This document shows, piece after piece, positions 1 to 11,620 of a DNA stretch of 64,000 nt. The stretch spans positions 63,422 to 127,421 of the forward strand of contig QKYT01000302.1 of assembly GCA_003550305.1 (NCBI GenBank), read 5' to 3'. Below the pieces are notes generated by a model that was given only the letters and a program-made list of their open reading frames with translations, searched no databases and was not told the DNA's origin. The first letter of the stretch is position 1; each line of letters starts with the position of its first letter. The translations under genes were made by a program, and so were the position numbers. The stretch is from Glomus cerebriforme. Lineage: Eukaryota > Glomeromycota > Glomeromycetes > Glomerales > Glomeraceae.

Positions 1-880
1 AGAATCTGGTTTCGATATCAAGAACTGAGGCAGTGGATGGATATTTTTCTCCAAAAAATTCGGCCAAACGTTTAAACTTATCTAATTGAGATTCAGGAGG
101 ATCCTTTTGACAAATTTCATTAAATTCTGCAGCCAATTCGTCAATTTCACGGGTTATATCCGTAACATCAATACGTTCGTTATAAAATGAAGCCATTAAT
201 GCGAACCCCTCCAAATTAGAAACGTCCAACTCATAATTACGCCATGCTTTCCATTTCTCAATGACACTACTTCGACGAATAAATTGAAGAGCTCGCTTTG
301 CAAAGTAACAATGAGTGAGAGTTGTCTAGAATAATTTATAAATTACGCGTAATCAACAAATCAAATTTAATTATAAAAATTGTTTGTATAAAAATGACAA
401 AATACCAATTGATTAACTACCTCATTAGGGTTATCCATAATCCATAATAACATATCACGACAATTATCACCTAATTGCCTCAATTTTTTCATGTTCGCCA
501 AGTAAAATGGACCACCAGCACTTAATTCATCTAAAATTTCGAACGCCCATCGATCGGTTGCCATTCGTGCGAGGAAAATTTGTCTCCACCCATCTGCTTT
601 CTTAGGTTTTGACTTCCAGTATTTCCATCTACACGGATTAAAATTATAAAAAATTCAGCAAAATATTAAATAAAAACGAAAAATTTTGTCAACTATAATG
701 CACGATTTAAACATTCACATAAAAAAAGAACCTTTGCTCGCAAAATTTTTTCCATAAAGATTCCACGTAGCAGGCGTCTCTCCATAACCTTGAAACTTGT
801 GCGCATCGTGCAACATCTTCTGCCTCTAAATGAAGCAGAATATGTTTAAGGCAAGGGGTTGGGATTTGCGTTCGTGCCAT
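1..880 (-). CDS. F-box protein, FBXO21-like (partial, 3' end outside window)
   Basis: Three exons can be read: 880-732, 628-421 and 325 to beyond position 1. The frame stays open across both introns (donors at 731 and 420). The first exon holds an F-box-like segment starting MARTQIPTPCLKHILLHLEA, followed by a tryptophan-rich stretch (WRDACYVESLWKKF). The second exon continues with an alpha-helical region around ILDELSAGGPFYLANMKKL. The third exon begins a SirB1/transglutaminase-like region (LEGFALMASFYNERIDVTDI, then EIDELAAEF). This order matches the FBXO21 family, in which an F-box precedes a SirB1-like domain and a hemimethylated-DNA-binding YccV-like domain; the last would lie outside the window. 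The family acts as a substrate receptor of SCF ubiquitin ligases. The gene is divergent from the pyruvate dehydrogenase gene. The family call is from pattern recognition only. Confidence 0.75.
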
Positions 881-1768
881 GCTCGTTTATTGACGTTAAA
901 ATCGTTAAAATCTAATAAAAAAATGTTTAAAAGAGCATCTTATATAAAGCTTTTGATATGTTTCACAATAATTGGGGCAAAGCACATCAGATTTTATGCA
1001 ATCAGTATGTAGTCATAACGTTTTACTACATTATGGTTGCATCACAGTTTTACAGTTGCAGACAATAATAAACTCACATTATAAAAAAGACTTTCGTGAA
1101 AATGTCGTGAGGAACTTTGTTTTTTAAAGTTTTTATGGATGATCTCAAACTTTCTCTAATTTAACTGGCTTTTCCTCCTGACGTGATCGAATTCGCATTA
1201 CTCCCATTACTTATATAAAATGTCGTTAATTTATTTACTTTTTTATTTTTTGAAATTAAATTATTATCGATAAACCGGTTATGTTCTATATCTAGTAATC
1301 TTTAATCCACAATGCCACTTTAAGAATAAATAACTCGTAAAAAAATGTCTATTGATATCATTAATTTTCCAAGAACAAAAGAAAACTTGTTGCTATTCTT
1401 GAGGTTTTTATATGATCATATGAAAGCCTTTAACAAGTTGATTTCTTGTATTTACAAACAAATAGCTAGTTTGTGTTTCGATCAATATTTTCTACGATGA
1501 TCTATATGTTGTTATAAGTTGATGGATGAATACGTGCCCCTATACTGGCCTTAGACGTCATATAATAGAGAACCTATTTTCTGTTTAATATGGGGTTTTA
1601 AACATAAAGTTGTTTACAATCACGTGAGAGTTGAAGAATTTTACCTAGAATTACCATTAAAAAGCTGGCCAAATAGTATGCATATGCATCGCATCGTGAA
1701 TTCGCGATGTACAATGCATACATGTTTGTAATACCTTTATATGATTCCATATCTACTCGGTTTCTGCG
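881..1768. promoter_or_regulatory. Intergenic region between two divergent genes
   Basis: This stretch of about 890 bases separates the starts of the FBXO21-like gene and the pyruvate dehydrogenase gene, so it should hold both promoters. I see no coding signal. Short self-complementary motifs around 1678-1722 (repeated GCAT, CGATG and ATGCAT words) lie just upstream of the dehydrogenase start. No TATA box or factor site stands out clearly. Confidence 0.4.
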
Positions 1769-3278
1769 ATGATATTGAACATGTTTTCTTCTATCACTTC
1801 ACGTTTATCTTTAGCGAAACGACATATTTCGGTTTTTAATGGAAGATCGTTCTTACGTCAATTTGCTTCTGCTTCAGCAGAAGCTGTAAATATTACATTA
1901 CCCGAAAGCTCTTTTAGAACTTATGAATGTGACCCACCTTCATTTGAAATGGAAGTTACAAAAGACGAATTGATCCGCATGTATAAGGAAATGACGGCTA
2001 TGCGTAGAATGGAAAGTGCTGCTGACACGCTGTACAAATCAAAATTGATTAGAGGTTTCTGCCATTTAGGTACCGGTCAAGTAAGTTGAGAAACGTGAAG
2101 CGCTTATGAAAGTTAAAATGGAACAGAGTATTGATTGTAGTTACTATTTTGTTTTTTTTCCTTAAGGAAGCAGTTCCAGTAGGTATGAAAGCTGCAATTA
2201 CGAGAGATGATGCAATCATCACAGCATATCGTTGTCACGGATTCACTTGGATTCGCGGAGGAACTATTCATTCAATTCTAGCTGAGCTTATGGGTATTTA
2301 TTTTTTTGTGATTTACGGGATATCCGATTAGAATATTAAGAAATTTTAATTTTTGTATATAATAAGGTCGTAAGACCGGCATTTCACAAGGAAAAGGTGG
2401 TTCTATGCATATGTTTTCAAAGAATTTTTATGGGGGTAACGGTATTGTCGGTGCTCAGGTATTTAAGCCTTTTTTTTTCTAAAAATTCTCTGCAAATAAT
2501 TTATAATATAAAGCCTACTTATTCTTTTAGGTTCCTGTTGGAACGGGAATAGCATTCACACAAAAATATTTGGAAACAAAGAATGCCACATTTATATTGT
2601 ATGGGGATGGAGCTGCCAACCAAGGACAAGTATTTGAAGCCTTCAATATGGCTAAATTATGGGATTTACCGGCAATATTTGTTTGCGAGAATAATTTCTT
2701 TGGAATGGGAACAGCGGCAAGTAGAAGTTCAGCTAATCCACAATATTATACTAGAGGTCAATATATTCCAGGTCTTCAAATCAATGGAATGGATGTATTA
2801 GCGGTTAAACAAGCATGTTCATGGGCAAAAAATTGGACAAATAATGATCAGGGTCCGCTTGTATTGGAAATGGTGACATACCGTTATGGAGGTCATTCAA
2901 TGTCTGACCCAGGTACAAGTTATCGTACACGTGAAGAAATTCAACACATGAGAAGTACGAATGACCCTATTACAGGTTTAAGAAAAAGGATTTTGGATCT
3001 CGGTATTGCTACTGAAGCTGATATTAAGGTAATATAAATAAAAGGGGATAAGAACATGCTGAATTCTATATTCTATATAAGATAACTAAATTATATTTTG
3101 ATTCATTTAGCAATTTGATAAAGAAACAAAAGCAGAAATCGACGAGGCAGTAGCTAAAGCTCAGAGTGATCCACATCCTGATCCTGAAGAATTATTTACA
3201 GATGTTTACGTTAAAGGAACTGAACCTCCAATTATTCGCGGTCGTGAACGCGAAGAATTTGCTGTTATGCAGCAATAG
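1769..3278 (+). CDS. Pyruvate dehydrogenase E1 component, alpha subunit (mitochondrial)
   Basis: Five exons, 1769-2080, 2167-2293, 2367-2458, 2531-3028 and 3111-3278, join in frame to 398 residues, the usual length for the family. The N-terminus is rich in Ser, Arg and Lys and has no acidic residue in its first 35 or so, as in a mitochondrial presequence. The thiamine diphosphate motif is intact: [18 protein letters not shown] followed by CENN in exon 4. The regulatory phosphorylation loop is also present ([12 protein letters not shown], then TSYRTREE). The enzyme decarboxylates pyruvate and passes the acetyl group to E2, feeding the TCA cycle. It is convergent with the TPR gene, 122 bases downstream. 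The start is the first ATG of the presequence; an internal Met five codons later is possible. Confidence 0.96.
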
Positions 3279-3400
3279 AGTTATATTATTTCTATTCATT
3301 ATATAATGTATTTTTTATAAAAATTTAAATACAAAATTGTCCAAGATTTTTTTTTTATTTATTGTTCAAAAAAATTAATTTATGCAGGTCAAGCCCAATT

Positions 3401-4394
3401 TCATTTGCTTCCACCTTCCCCATTTTTATTAGGGGTATTGACAAATTGTATGTTGTAAGAACCCTTTTCATCTTGTATCATTTGAAAATTATCTGTTGAT
3501 AAACCAAAATTTCCTAAAATAGTGTTACCAAATCCTTTGAGTTTATCCATTATTTCAGCTTTTTCTTTTTCTTCTAATTCTTTTATTTTCGGAGGTAATC
3601 TTTTAATCGCATTAGATATTAAACTACGATTATCTAATACTACTCGATCAGATTTATGAGTTGGATCTGATGAAAGTTTCTTGTAATCTTGCGAGAATAA
3701 AAAAAAAATAATCATTTGAAAAATGTGATTTTGAAATGCAAAATAATTAAAATTAAAAAAAAAATAGTACCTTCAAGTGCAGAATTTGTTGAAAGTAATG
3801 TGTTTATTTTTTCATTTGCTTGTGCTCGACGAAATAATACCTTTGTATATGTTGGATCATCCTCAAGTGCTATTTAATATAGAGATAAATAAATATCGGA
3901 ATAAAGATTTATTATTGTTAACGTCCCATACCTTTTGTACATGCATCAACTGCCTCTTTGTGCTTATTCTATAAAAAAATAAAATCATTGAGAATGAATA
4001 AATTAAGTCGGACATACACTTATTCAATATATTACCAATTTAACTTCACAAGCCCCGATATTTCCCCAATAGACAGCTCTCTCTTTCTTTTCCTCAACAG
4101 GACAAGTATCTAAAGCTCTTTTATATTGTTCAATTGCTTTTTCAAATTCTTGTTTACTAAATAGTTCATTTCCGGTTGATTTAAGTTTTTCGGCTGTTTC
4201 TAGTAATTCTGCGATCTCTCTTGGTGTGAATTTTGGTGTTACTTCTACTTTAGTTTCTTCATTATCTTCTTGATTTATTGCAGATTCTGTAGTGAAAAGT
4301 AAAATAATTTTAGTAAAGTAATATGCTAAGAAAGATGGAGAAGTCTGATTTGGATAATTTAATCACCTTGATGGATTTCTTCAATTTTAGACAT
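3401..4394 (-). CDS. Tetratricopeptide repeat protein, TTC1-like
   Basis: Five exons (4394-4367, 4286-4036, 3968-3932, 3869-3771 and 3687-3401) join to 233 residues. After an acidic N-terminal stretch, three TPR units are visible: LKSTGNELFSKQEFEKAIEQ, then the AVYWGNIGACEVKL/HKEAVDACTKAL unit split over introns, then TKVLFRRAQANEKI. The C-terminus holds RLPPKIKELEEKEKAEIMDK and FGNTILGNFGLSTDNF, which matches the conserved tail of TTC1 proteins. TTC1 family members are cytosolic co-chaperone-like adaptors reported to bind Hsp90 and Ras-related partners. The gene is shorter than human TTC1 because the N-terminus is short. It shares a 162-base promoter region with the NDUFA1-like gene. Confidence 0.85.
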
Positions 4395-4556
4395 TCTGAA
4401 GTAAAATCCTAAAAAACTGTCGTCGACCACATTTATATGAAATAACTTGTAGTACAAAAGATTACGCAATGTTCTACAAGAGGTGTACTACTTTGGTTTA
4501 TATAAAAATCGAAAATTTTTTTTGAACAAAAAAGTAAAATTTTGAATTATTACAAT
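4395..4556. promoter_or_regulatory. Short bidirectional promoter region with inverted repeat
   Basis: Only 162 bases separate the start codons of two divergent genes, so the promoters must overlap. A perfect 8-base inverted repeat is present: GTAGTACA at 4449-4456 and TGTACTAC at 4484-4491. It could be a protein-binding site, but its function is inferred only from position. Confidence 0.45.
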
Positions 4557-5071
4557 ATGCCTGTTCCATTTGAAGCTCTTATTCCACTTGGTATGGTATC
4601 GTAAAGTATTATAATAGTATGAAGTAACTTTATTTTGACTTTGAAAAAATATACTCTTTTTCTTCGTGACTTCGTTAGGCCTTGTTACGGCTATGTTTGG
4701 CATAACTGGTTCATTGCTGAATTTATCTAGAAGGTATAATAATGAAGGAAAGGTATATTACTAAAATTCAATTCTTTTCGAGAAAAGTTTGAACAAAATT
4801 CAACAATAAAATTAATTTTTTCATATAAAGCCTCCAAGGTACAGTATGGATAAATGGGATAAACAGATGTTAGAACGAGATAAAAGATTAACAGGAAGTT
4901 CAAGTCGTCAATCAGTTTGTATTCTTTCATTTTTTGAAAAAAAAATTAAGGCCATAATAAATATCTTATTCTTTTTTTTTTTTTTTAAAAAAAAACAATA
5001 AGGCTGAGCCGGCAGCACCACCAGGATTTAATACAAGTAGTATTTATTATTTGACAAACAAGAAACTCTGA
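4557..5071 (+). CDS. Complex I accessory subunit, NDUFA1 (MWFE)-like
   Basis: Four small exons (4557-4590, 4679-4752, 4831-4914 and 5003-5071) join in frame to 86 residues. The protein begins MPVPFEALIPLG, has one membrane helix (LVTAMFGITGSLLNL) and continues RRYNNEGKPPRYSMDKWD and MLERDKRLTGSSS. A short N-terminal helix followed by a conserved charged segment is the pattern of the fungal MWFE/NDUFA1 subunit, a small membrane-arm subunit of NADH:ubiquinone oxidoreductase needed for assembly. The length fits the family (about 70-90 residues). Pairing with the upstream divergent TPR gene may be incidental. Confidence 0.85.
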
Positions 5072-7271
5072 GATTTGTTCCCCGTTTAGTAATTCTAAAA
5101 GATGTGTTTTAAATACATATTATATATGAAAAAAACATAAATCACAATATCAAAGGAAAAATATTTCTTTCGTTTATCAGTTACAAATAATTTTTCTTTA
5201 TCTCGCTTGCATTGATCTATTTTGATTGAAGAATTCATGTATCTTCAAAAGAAAAAAGCTTGAACGAATCAAAGAGAGATGTGCAAGAAATGATTGATGA
5301 TAATTTTTTTTCGAGAAAGATGTATAATTTTTTGAAGACTAATAAACCGGAGAAAAAATTTATCTTTTTTATTATTTAGAAAGTGTTTCGTGAATCGTGA
5401 TAGTACCACTTGCACCCTCAAATATTCCTACAAGTTTAAGTCAAAGGTTTATTCTCGTGACAATTTGGCGGATTCAACCAAATTTTTCGTTCCACATGAT
5501 TTTGGCCGGCATTACGACGTTAAGAAATTAACCACCTGATAAATGAAAATTTTAATTTCGGCTGGAATTAAAATGACTAATTAATTCAGGCAAAAATTAA
5601 GTAGTTCTAATTCTGGCCGGAATTAACATGATTTTCAGGTAAAATTATAAAACCCGTGACTAAGTTCGGTATATCGAAAATTTAAGTGGTTAAGTCAGCA
5701 TATCAGATATGTAATATTGAATTTAATATGATATTCGGTATATCAAGAGTTCGCTATATCGTGGGTTCGTTATATCGAGATTATACTGTATGAATTTGTG
5801 ACAATAGAATTTCACACAACCACATCTAAAAAAAAATTCCAGAACACATGGAAAACAGAAAGTCACACGAGGAAAAGCTTTAAATTTCATTTAATCCGCA
5901 GTCAATATTGTAATAAATCATGTATCACAGGCTTTGTCCCGCATTTTATTTTTCGAAAATTAGAATTTCCATACAAAAATTGAAGAATAAATGTGTCGAA
6001 GATACGTGTATATATATGCATACATACATACGGCTTTTCTTTTCATTCTTTTTTTTTTTAACGAGAAAGAAAATATTATATTATTATTATTATTTTTTTT
6101 ATAAATGCATATACTGTATATATATTTTTATATGAAAAATAAAGATGGAAAAAAGGTAAGAGGGGGGGACTTCCTCGCATACACTCTACGGATTCTTAAA
6201 AGCCCCTTTATTGATTTTTATATATGGATAAGCGTCAGACCAATTTGCAATAATCCGCGTCGATTTCGATCCTCTGATAAACTACATCATCATTTAACTT
6301 TTAACAAACATGAAGCACTTTCTACCTCATTGTTTATGTTATTATACAGTATAACAGTATATTAAAATTAAAATGCTAAGTCAGCTAAGATATGTTTTAT
6401 ATTTTTCTTCTTTGTTAAGTAAACAAGATAATACTTCTGTTGATGAAAAACGAAATAGATTAAAGATCGAGTTTTTATGAAATTCATGTTATCATACGTG
6501 GATAACTGAAGATAGAGATTAAGGCTCCAGATTTCTATGGTGCTATAATATTAACGTAATTTTCCCAAAGATGTGATACCGCCGCGATACGCATTTTTTC
6601 AGGGCAGAATTATAGTAATGTCAGTCGGTATAATAAGTAATAAAATTCCGACCGGCATTATCAATAATCATCTAAAAAAGGAAAGATCCACGTGATTGTT
6701 TTTACGCAAACTTCTATATATATTTCTAGAACCTAGTAAAACAAAATCAAACAAAGAATACGAATAATCAATTACATCGAAAAATAAGGACAATGCACTA
6801 ACGTTTTGACCAGATTCGAAAAGAATCTTCAAATTTCTGATTTTATAGTCAAAGCAGAGGAGCTATCATTTTTGATATCATAACTATCACGTGTCTACTT
6901 TTTGCGGCTTCACATCCTAATAATAAAGATTGGAACAGCATGAATAAGAAAAATAAAAGTAAACGTGGGAGGATGTTTGTTTTCATTTATGCAACTGAAT
7001 TTTGCAACATATTTGATGTTATGACTATTGATCTATTTAATCGAAATAAATCTGAGATTTTGGAATAAGTTTATTCTAAAAAGAGCAATACTGATAGGAA
7101 GGAATTCCTACCCTATAATTTATTGTAATCTGAAAATAATAAAATTTTACTGAGCTTGATTGTAATTAGGTAAAGTTGTTCAACCTAATCCATAAATCCC
7201 GTAAGGCCGTAAGTATATAAGATAAAACAATTCATATTATCGAAGTTTGTATTTACTCAAGAACTTAAAAC
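5072..7271. other. Repeat-rich intergenic region, no gene seen
   Basis: About 2.2 kb without a supportable gene. It contains a transposon-like terminal segment (5665-5790), poly-T and poly-A runs, and scattered CCGGAATT/CCGGCATTA words near 5505-5640 and 6645-6660 that hint at old related repeats. Open frames here are short and low in complexity. Confidence 0.5.
5665..5790. repeat. Transposon terminal repeat, pogo/Tigger-like
   Basis: The unit TTCGnTATATC recurs four times (near 5668, 5734, 5751 and 5766), and the segment ends in TATCGAGATTATACTGTA. Read on the minus strand it starts TACAGTATAATCTCGATATA, which resembles the CAGT-starting terminal inverted repeats of pogo/Tigger elements of the Tc1/mariner superfamily. 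The opposite end was not found, so this is probably a solo or truncated end. Confidence 0.5.
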
Positions 7272-7850
7272 ATGGAAAAGCCCGCTTACACACATAATAT
7301 CTCTCAAATATCTTTAAAGGAACAAGACCTGGAATTGGATCAAATAGACATCCATTTTAAGGATTCAAGATTCATTGATAATTGAGGTCAAATTACTGAT
7401 CATTTTGAATATAAACAAATGGAAACATATGAAAGAGAAATATTCATTCCAACATTGGCAGAAGTCGATAATGTGAGTTCTAAGAGAGCCTTTAACAAAA
7501 TACAACAATTGGAGTACAAATCTGACATTAATAAAAGGTTTTTCCGTAGAAAACATGTATGGCAAGATTTAAATGCCGAAAGTACTTTGCTAGCCTTTAC
7601 TCTCAAGATTTGGAAAATTTATTGTTCCTCTCTATTGTGACTGACATTTTATTTGCTCTCACAGAAAGAACGCAAATAAACTGTCCGTTATACGAAGAAT
7701 TTTATGCAGATCACATTCATGAATCGCCAAAGGTATGTTTTGTTTATATAATATTATATATATTACATACAGGTGAAATTTACTACGATAATCTACCATA
7801 ATAATTGAAAATATTTGTGGAAATTTTAAAGATCAATGGCCACCGGCTCT
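7272..7850 (+). pseudogene. Broken gene of unknown function
   Basis: Reading from MEKPAYTHNISQISLKEQDL at 7272, the frame meets one TGA at about 7383 and then continues in the same frame with YKQMETYEREIFIPTLAEVD and RAFNKIQQLEYKSDINKRFF. Near 7560 the frame shifts and continues as RKYFASLYSQDLENLLFLS and ALTERTQINCPLYEEFYADH. The last segment is followed by a plausible intron donor at about 7734 and a possible acceptor near 7832. I do not recognise the family. The TGA is a CGA-type position (C to T). The fragment looks like a copy of a repeated lineage-specific gene rather than an intact gene. Confidence 0.4.
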
Positions 7851-10800
7851 CATCATTTCAAAAAGTAATTTATCATTAATTTATTTATGGAATAGTTGTA
7901 TTTTTTTATGCAAAAGAAAGCTTTATTTTCCAAAGTACTCTTGTCGATTCTTTCTTTTTTTTCTATTGACCCAATCCAGACGTGTATTATGATATAGTAT
8001 TTAGATTTAATTGATTAGTTCCTATTAATAATAAATATTAGTCGTATCTGAAAATGTTCATGTGTATTAATGATCATTATCGGTATGAAGTTATTTGCGG
8101 AGAATGGACGCGCAAATATGCTAATGAATATAGTCAATTATATGACATATCCTATTGCAAAATTTTATTTGATATAGCGTAATGAGAATCTGGATTCAAA
8201 ATTCAAATGATGTCTTCGTTTTTCATAAGTAATATAGAATAAATATGATACTTCCGTAATAAAAGTTGTTTTTTTTTTGCCAATTTATTAATATATAGCA
8301 TCTGTAAATAATTATATTAAGAACGTGAATATTATATCGAATGCCATATTGCGACATAATGGAAATTGATGCATCAGTAAATATATTTTATTAATATATC
8401 ATAGTATGGCCTGATCATAACAGAAAGTTTATCAATAGTAGTAGTATTTAAATAAATAAATTTTCATTCTTCATTCTTAAAAATGCTACCTCAAAGAAAG
8501 GTAATAACTTGTTCAAGTTTTTGCATCAAAAAAATTTATTTATAATTTACTTTATTATTTCATGGAACAAGAAAACATTTTATCTATACTGCTATACTGC
8601 AACTATTCAAATGGTTATATATAATCATACGATAATATAAATTACTTACTGTGCTTTTATTAAAGCATGTTTTAAACATGACAAAATTTAAAGTATAGTG
8701 AGGATATTTGAAAAGGATTATGTTGAAAAAGATAACATCATTGAAAGATTAATATCTTTTTAAACTGTGATGCAAAAAAAAAAATATTGTTTAATTTTAA
8801 TTAATAATAAGAGGGCCATTCCATTCTTATTGGTAGTTTTGCCAATTTGTTAGTTTCGTAACCTGCTTCCTTAAAATAATCTTTAACATCATTGAATAGA
8901 GATAACTTATTATTTCTGAGTTTTTCTTCGATATTTTCGATCTTAATTACAGTTCTCAGGCTTTATTGTTGGTAGGAATTTCCTAAGTCTGCAAAAGTGT
9001 AATGTCTGGGGAAGGCAATTGATATCACATGATCATGATTAGATCATCAGTAAAAGTGAGAAGGCAAAAACGAGTCTGAAAAAATATTTTCTCGCCTCTT
9101 ATTTTTCTCCGATATTTCGATATCAGTTCTCGACTCTGAAACTCTTAAAAGTCTCCGGTAAACTTCTGAACTTCAAACTTTTATAATTATAGTTAATAGG
9201 AAGAAACTTAAGTCTCTCTTCATAGATTACTGGAAACGTGATCCATCCCTGTAGGGAAGTGTGAGCGATTGGGATTTTTATTATATTAATAGAATACCTG
9301 GAGTTTTCGAAATGCAATCGCATCAAATCTTGGAGCTGAACTGAGCGTTATTCTTAAAGTATTCTACTAAAAGCTGAGAATATTACAAACAGAAGAATTG
9401 AAACATCTTTAAAGATAGTGTTTTTTTTTTGTTCTAGCTAGAAAGATTCTCAGTAATGTCACTATGTCAGGAACAACAATGATACATGTTCCCTGCAATT
9501 TATTGAGTGAACTTGTCGCAGAAGACAAAACGTTCTCTTGCCTGAAGTGGGAGTGTGTAACACCTGGGATCTTCAGTTTAACTGTACTGGCATTACATTA
9601 CACTTGAATGACTTGATAGTTCTGTTGATAAAGGAGTCCTGCAATGCAATTGAGTGACCTTGTCGCATATGGCAAAATGGTGCTTTTTTTGCCTGAATTA
9701 TAATCTGTCAACTATTCATTAACTATGATAAGATAACTTGTAGTATTTATTATATTTCTTTCTTTCAAAAAAAAAAATCAGGTAAACATTGAGTTATGGC
9801 AATAACATTTCACAAAACTCAAAGATCTGACTATTAAAAATCGAGTTAATAAGGTATGTAATACCTATGATTTTATTTATATACTAAGACCTGGATGTAA
9901 CCTTTCTTCCAATTGGATGCAATTAGTGCGAGATCTTAACTACTACATGTGGCAATTGGAACAGTATGGTGGCTAAATTTCCATGTATATTAAACTTTCA
10001 AATTATTTTTAAACAACAACCATTATTAATTTACACTTTTATAATTGTACTAAATAATAGTGAAGCGGAAGTCTGATAAGCCCCATTCTCCAAGCGATGA
10101 TAATTATGAAATATTGACGAAAAAGCAAAAGTGAAAGATGAAAATCAAAAAAAAAATCAATTTATTATGGCAAGAATTTATCAGATAGTATATTGATCAA
10201 CATGTTCCTATGAGGCCTATTTCAAAAAATATTTTTTCATCAGGCATAACAAAAAGGTATTGGGAAGTTAATTAACTTTTACGAAAACAAGACATCTTGT
10301 TCTTAAATGAAAAGCATTTTGAAATTTTACGCAAACAAAAAATTATCAGTTGTGAATAAATAAGACTTCGAGTGTAGGTTAGAAATAGGACCGGTAATAA
10401 AACTTGTGGATTTTGCTAGGGAGCTTAATAATCAGAGTAAGTAACCATAATATTATAATATAGTTTTGGGAATATATTCTGGTAATGTAGGTGAAAATTT
10501 GTGTAAGACATCTACAGTAAGATATTACCAAATTTGATCTAAATAAGTTTCAAAAAGAACTCATCAAAGATCTTAGTGCAAGTCTTCGTGGCGAATTCAG
10601 AGGGATATGGAAAATTAAGTGTTATATGAAAAAAAAGATAATGCAGGAAAATATCTTGAGCAAAAGGAGGATAGAGAAGAAGTGATTTTGTAAATAATAA
10701 TATATAATGTTGTTCATAATACCTTAATATTAGCTGAACCAAGTATATATTGCCTATTTGCTTATATAGCTAGTGTTTCAACCATCGTATTGCAAGCCAC

Positions 10801-11620
10801 TGAAATAAATAAAGTATTTGTATTTGCTCATATTATGTTTGACAAACATTCATATAATCAGAAATTGTCTCAAATCACTTTATTCGTATTTATTATACAA
10901 AATACAGTATTATTTATTAGACACAAATAATTACAAAGTGTAAGTGGAATCTGCATCAAATTTTCTCAAGTGTGACCATCTGGTCATAGCTACCAATTTT
11001 TTTCTAGGGTTGGTATTGTTCTGCGTTGAATTTTATTGCTTTCTTGTGATATGCATGTCATCAGAAAAATAGAGCTTGGATTATTTACAGATAAATGATT
11101 TTAATTAACTGAAAAGATGCTAAATTTTTCTTCATAATCAGTTATGCTAAGTCAGTAAGTTTCGAATTTTTATTTATCAATGAAAAATTATAAAATCTTA
11201 ATAAAGTATTTGTATTCCCCACATTACACTAGTAATGAATAGCCAATTTATTATACAGTATCTGTAACATGCAATGAAATTTTTTCTTTGCAAATGTTAC
11301 AATTGATCACGTATACGTGATTTTTTTAATGTGTATGTGATGTATTTCTCTGATAAAAAGTATATTAAACTGAGGATATTGCACATTTTCAAATACTTGA
11401 ATATTACACAGATAAAGTAAATTCATTTCTAAATGGCAGACATCAAAGAGATCATTGAATTCCTTTTTTTTCATGAGAATTATTCAAGTCTCCTTAAACG
11501 ACTGCTTCTACTATTAATAAATAAGGCGAACGTTTAACAACCAGAAGCGGGATCATTTTCTTTAAGTAATGCCAGCTGTGAAATCCTAGTATAGAGGCAT
11601 TTTAAGAACGAAATTGTAAG
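7851..11620. other. AT-rich region with decayed repeats
   Basis: About 3.8 kb without a supportable gene. A diverged direct repeat lies at 9492-9700. At 10062-10330 coding-like residues can be read between stops (for example KRKSDKPHSPSDDNYEILTK), which suggests a worn-out element ORF. The rest is simple AT-rich sequence. Confidence 0.4.
9492..9700. repeat. Diverged direct repeat, spacing about 146 bases
   Basis: A block starting CCTGCAATTTATTGAGTGA at 9492 recurs at 9638 as CCTGCAATGCAATTGAGTGA. Each is followed by a CTTGTCGCA...GACAAAA or GGCAAAA stretch and TTGCCTGAA. The copies differ at many positions, so the duplication is old. No coding role is evident. Confidence 0.5.

Noticed and set aside
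5798..6365. Three overlapping short plus-strand frames after the pogo-like end
   Set aside because: Different frames, low complexity, poly-T tracts inside; no family similarity.
9123..9326. 67-codon minus-strand frame
   Set aside because: No domain, no splice context, within decayed repeat sequence.
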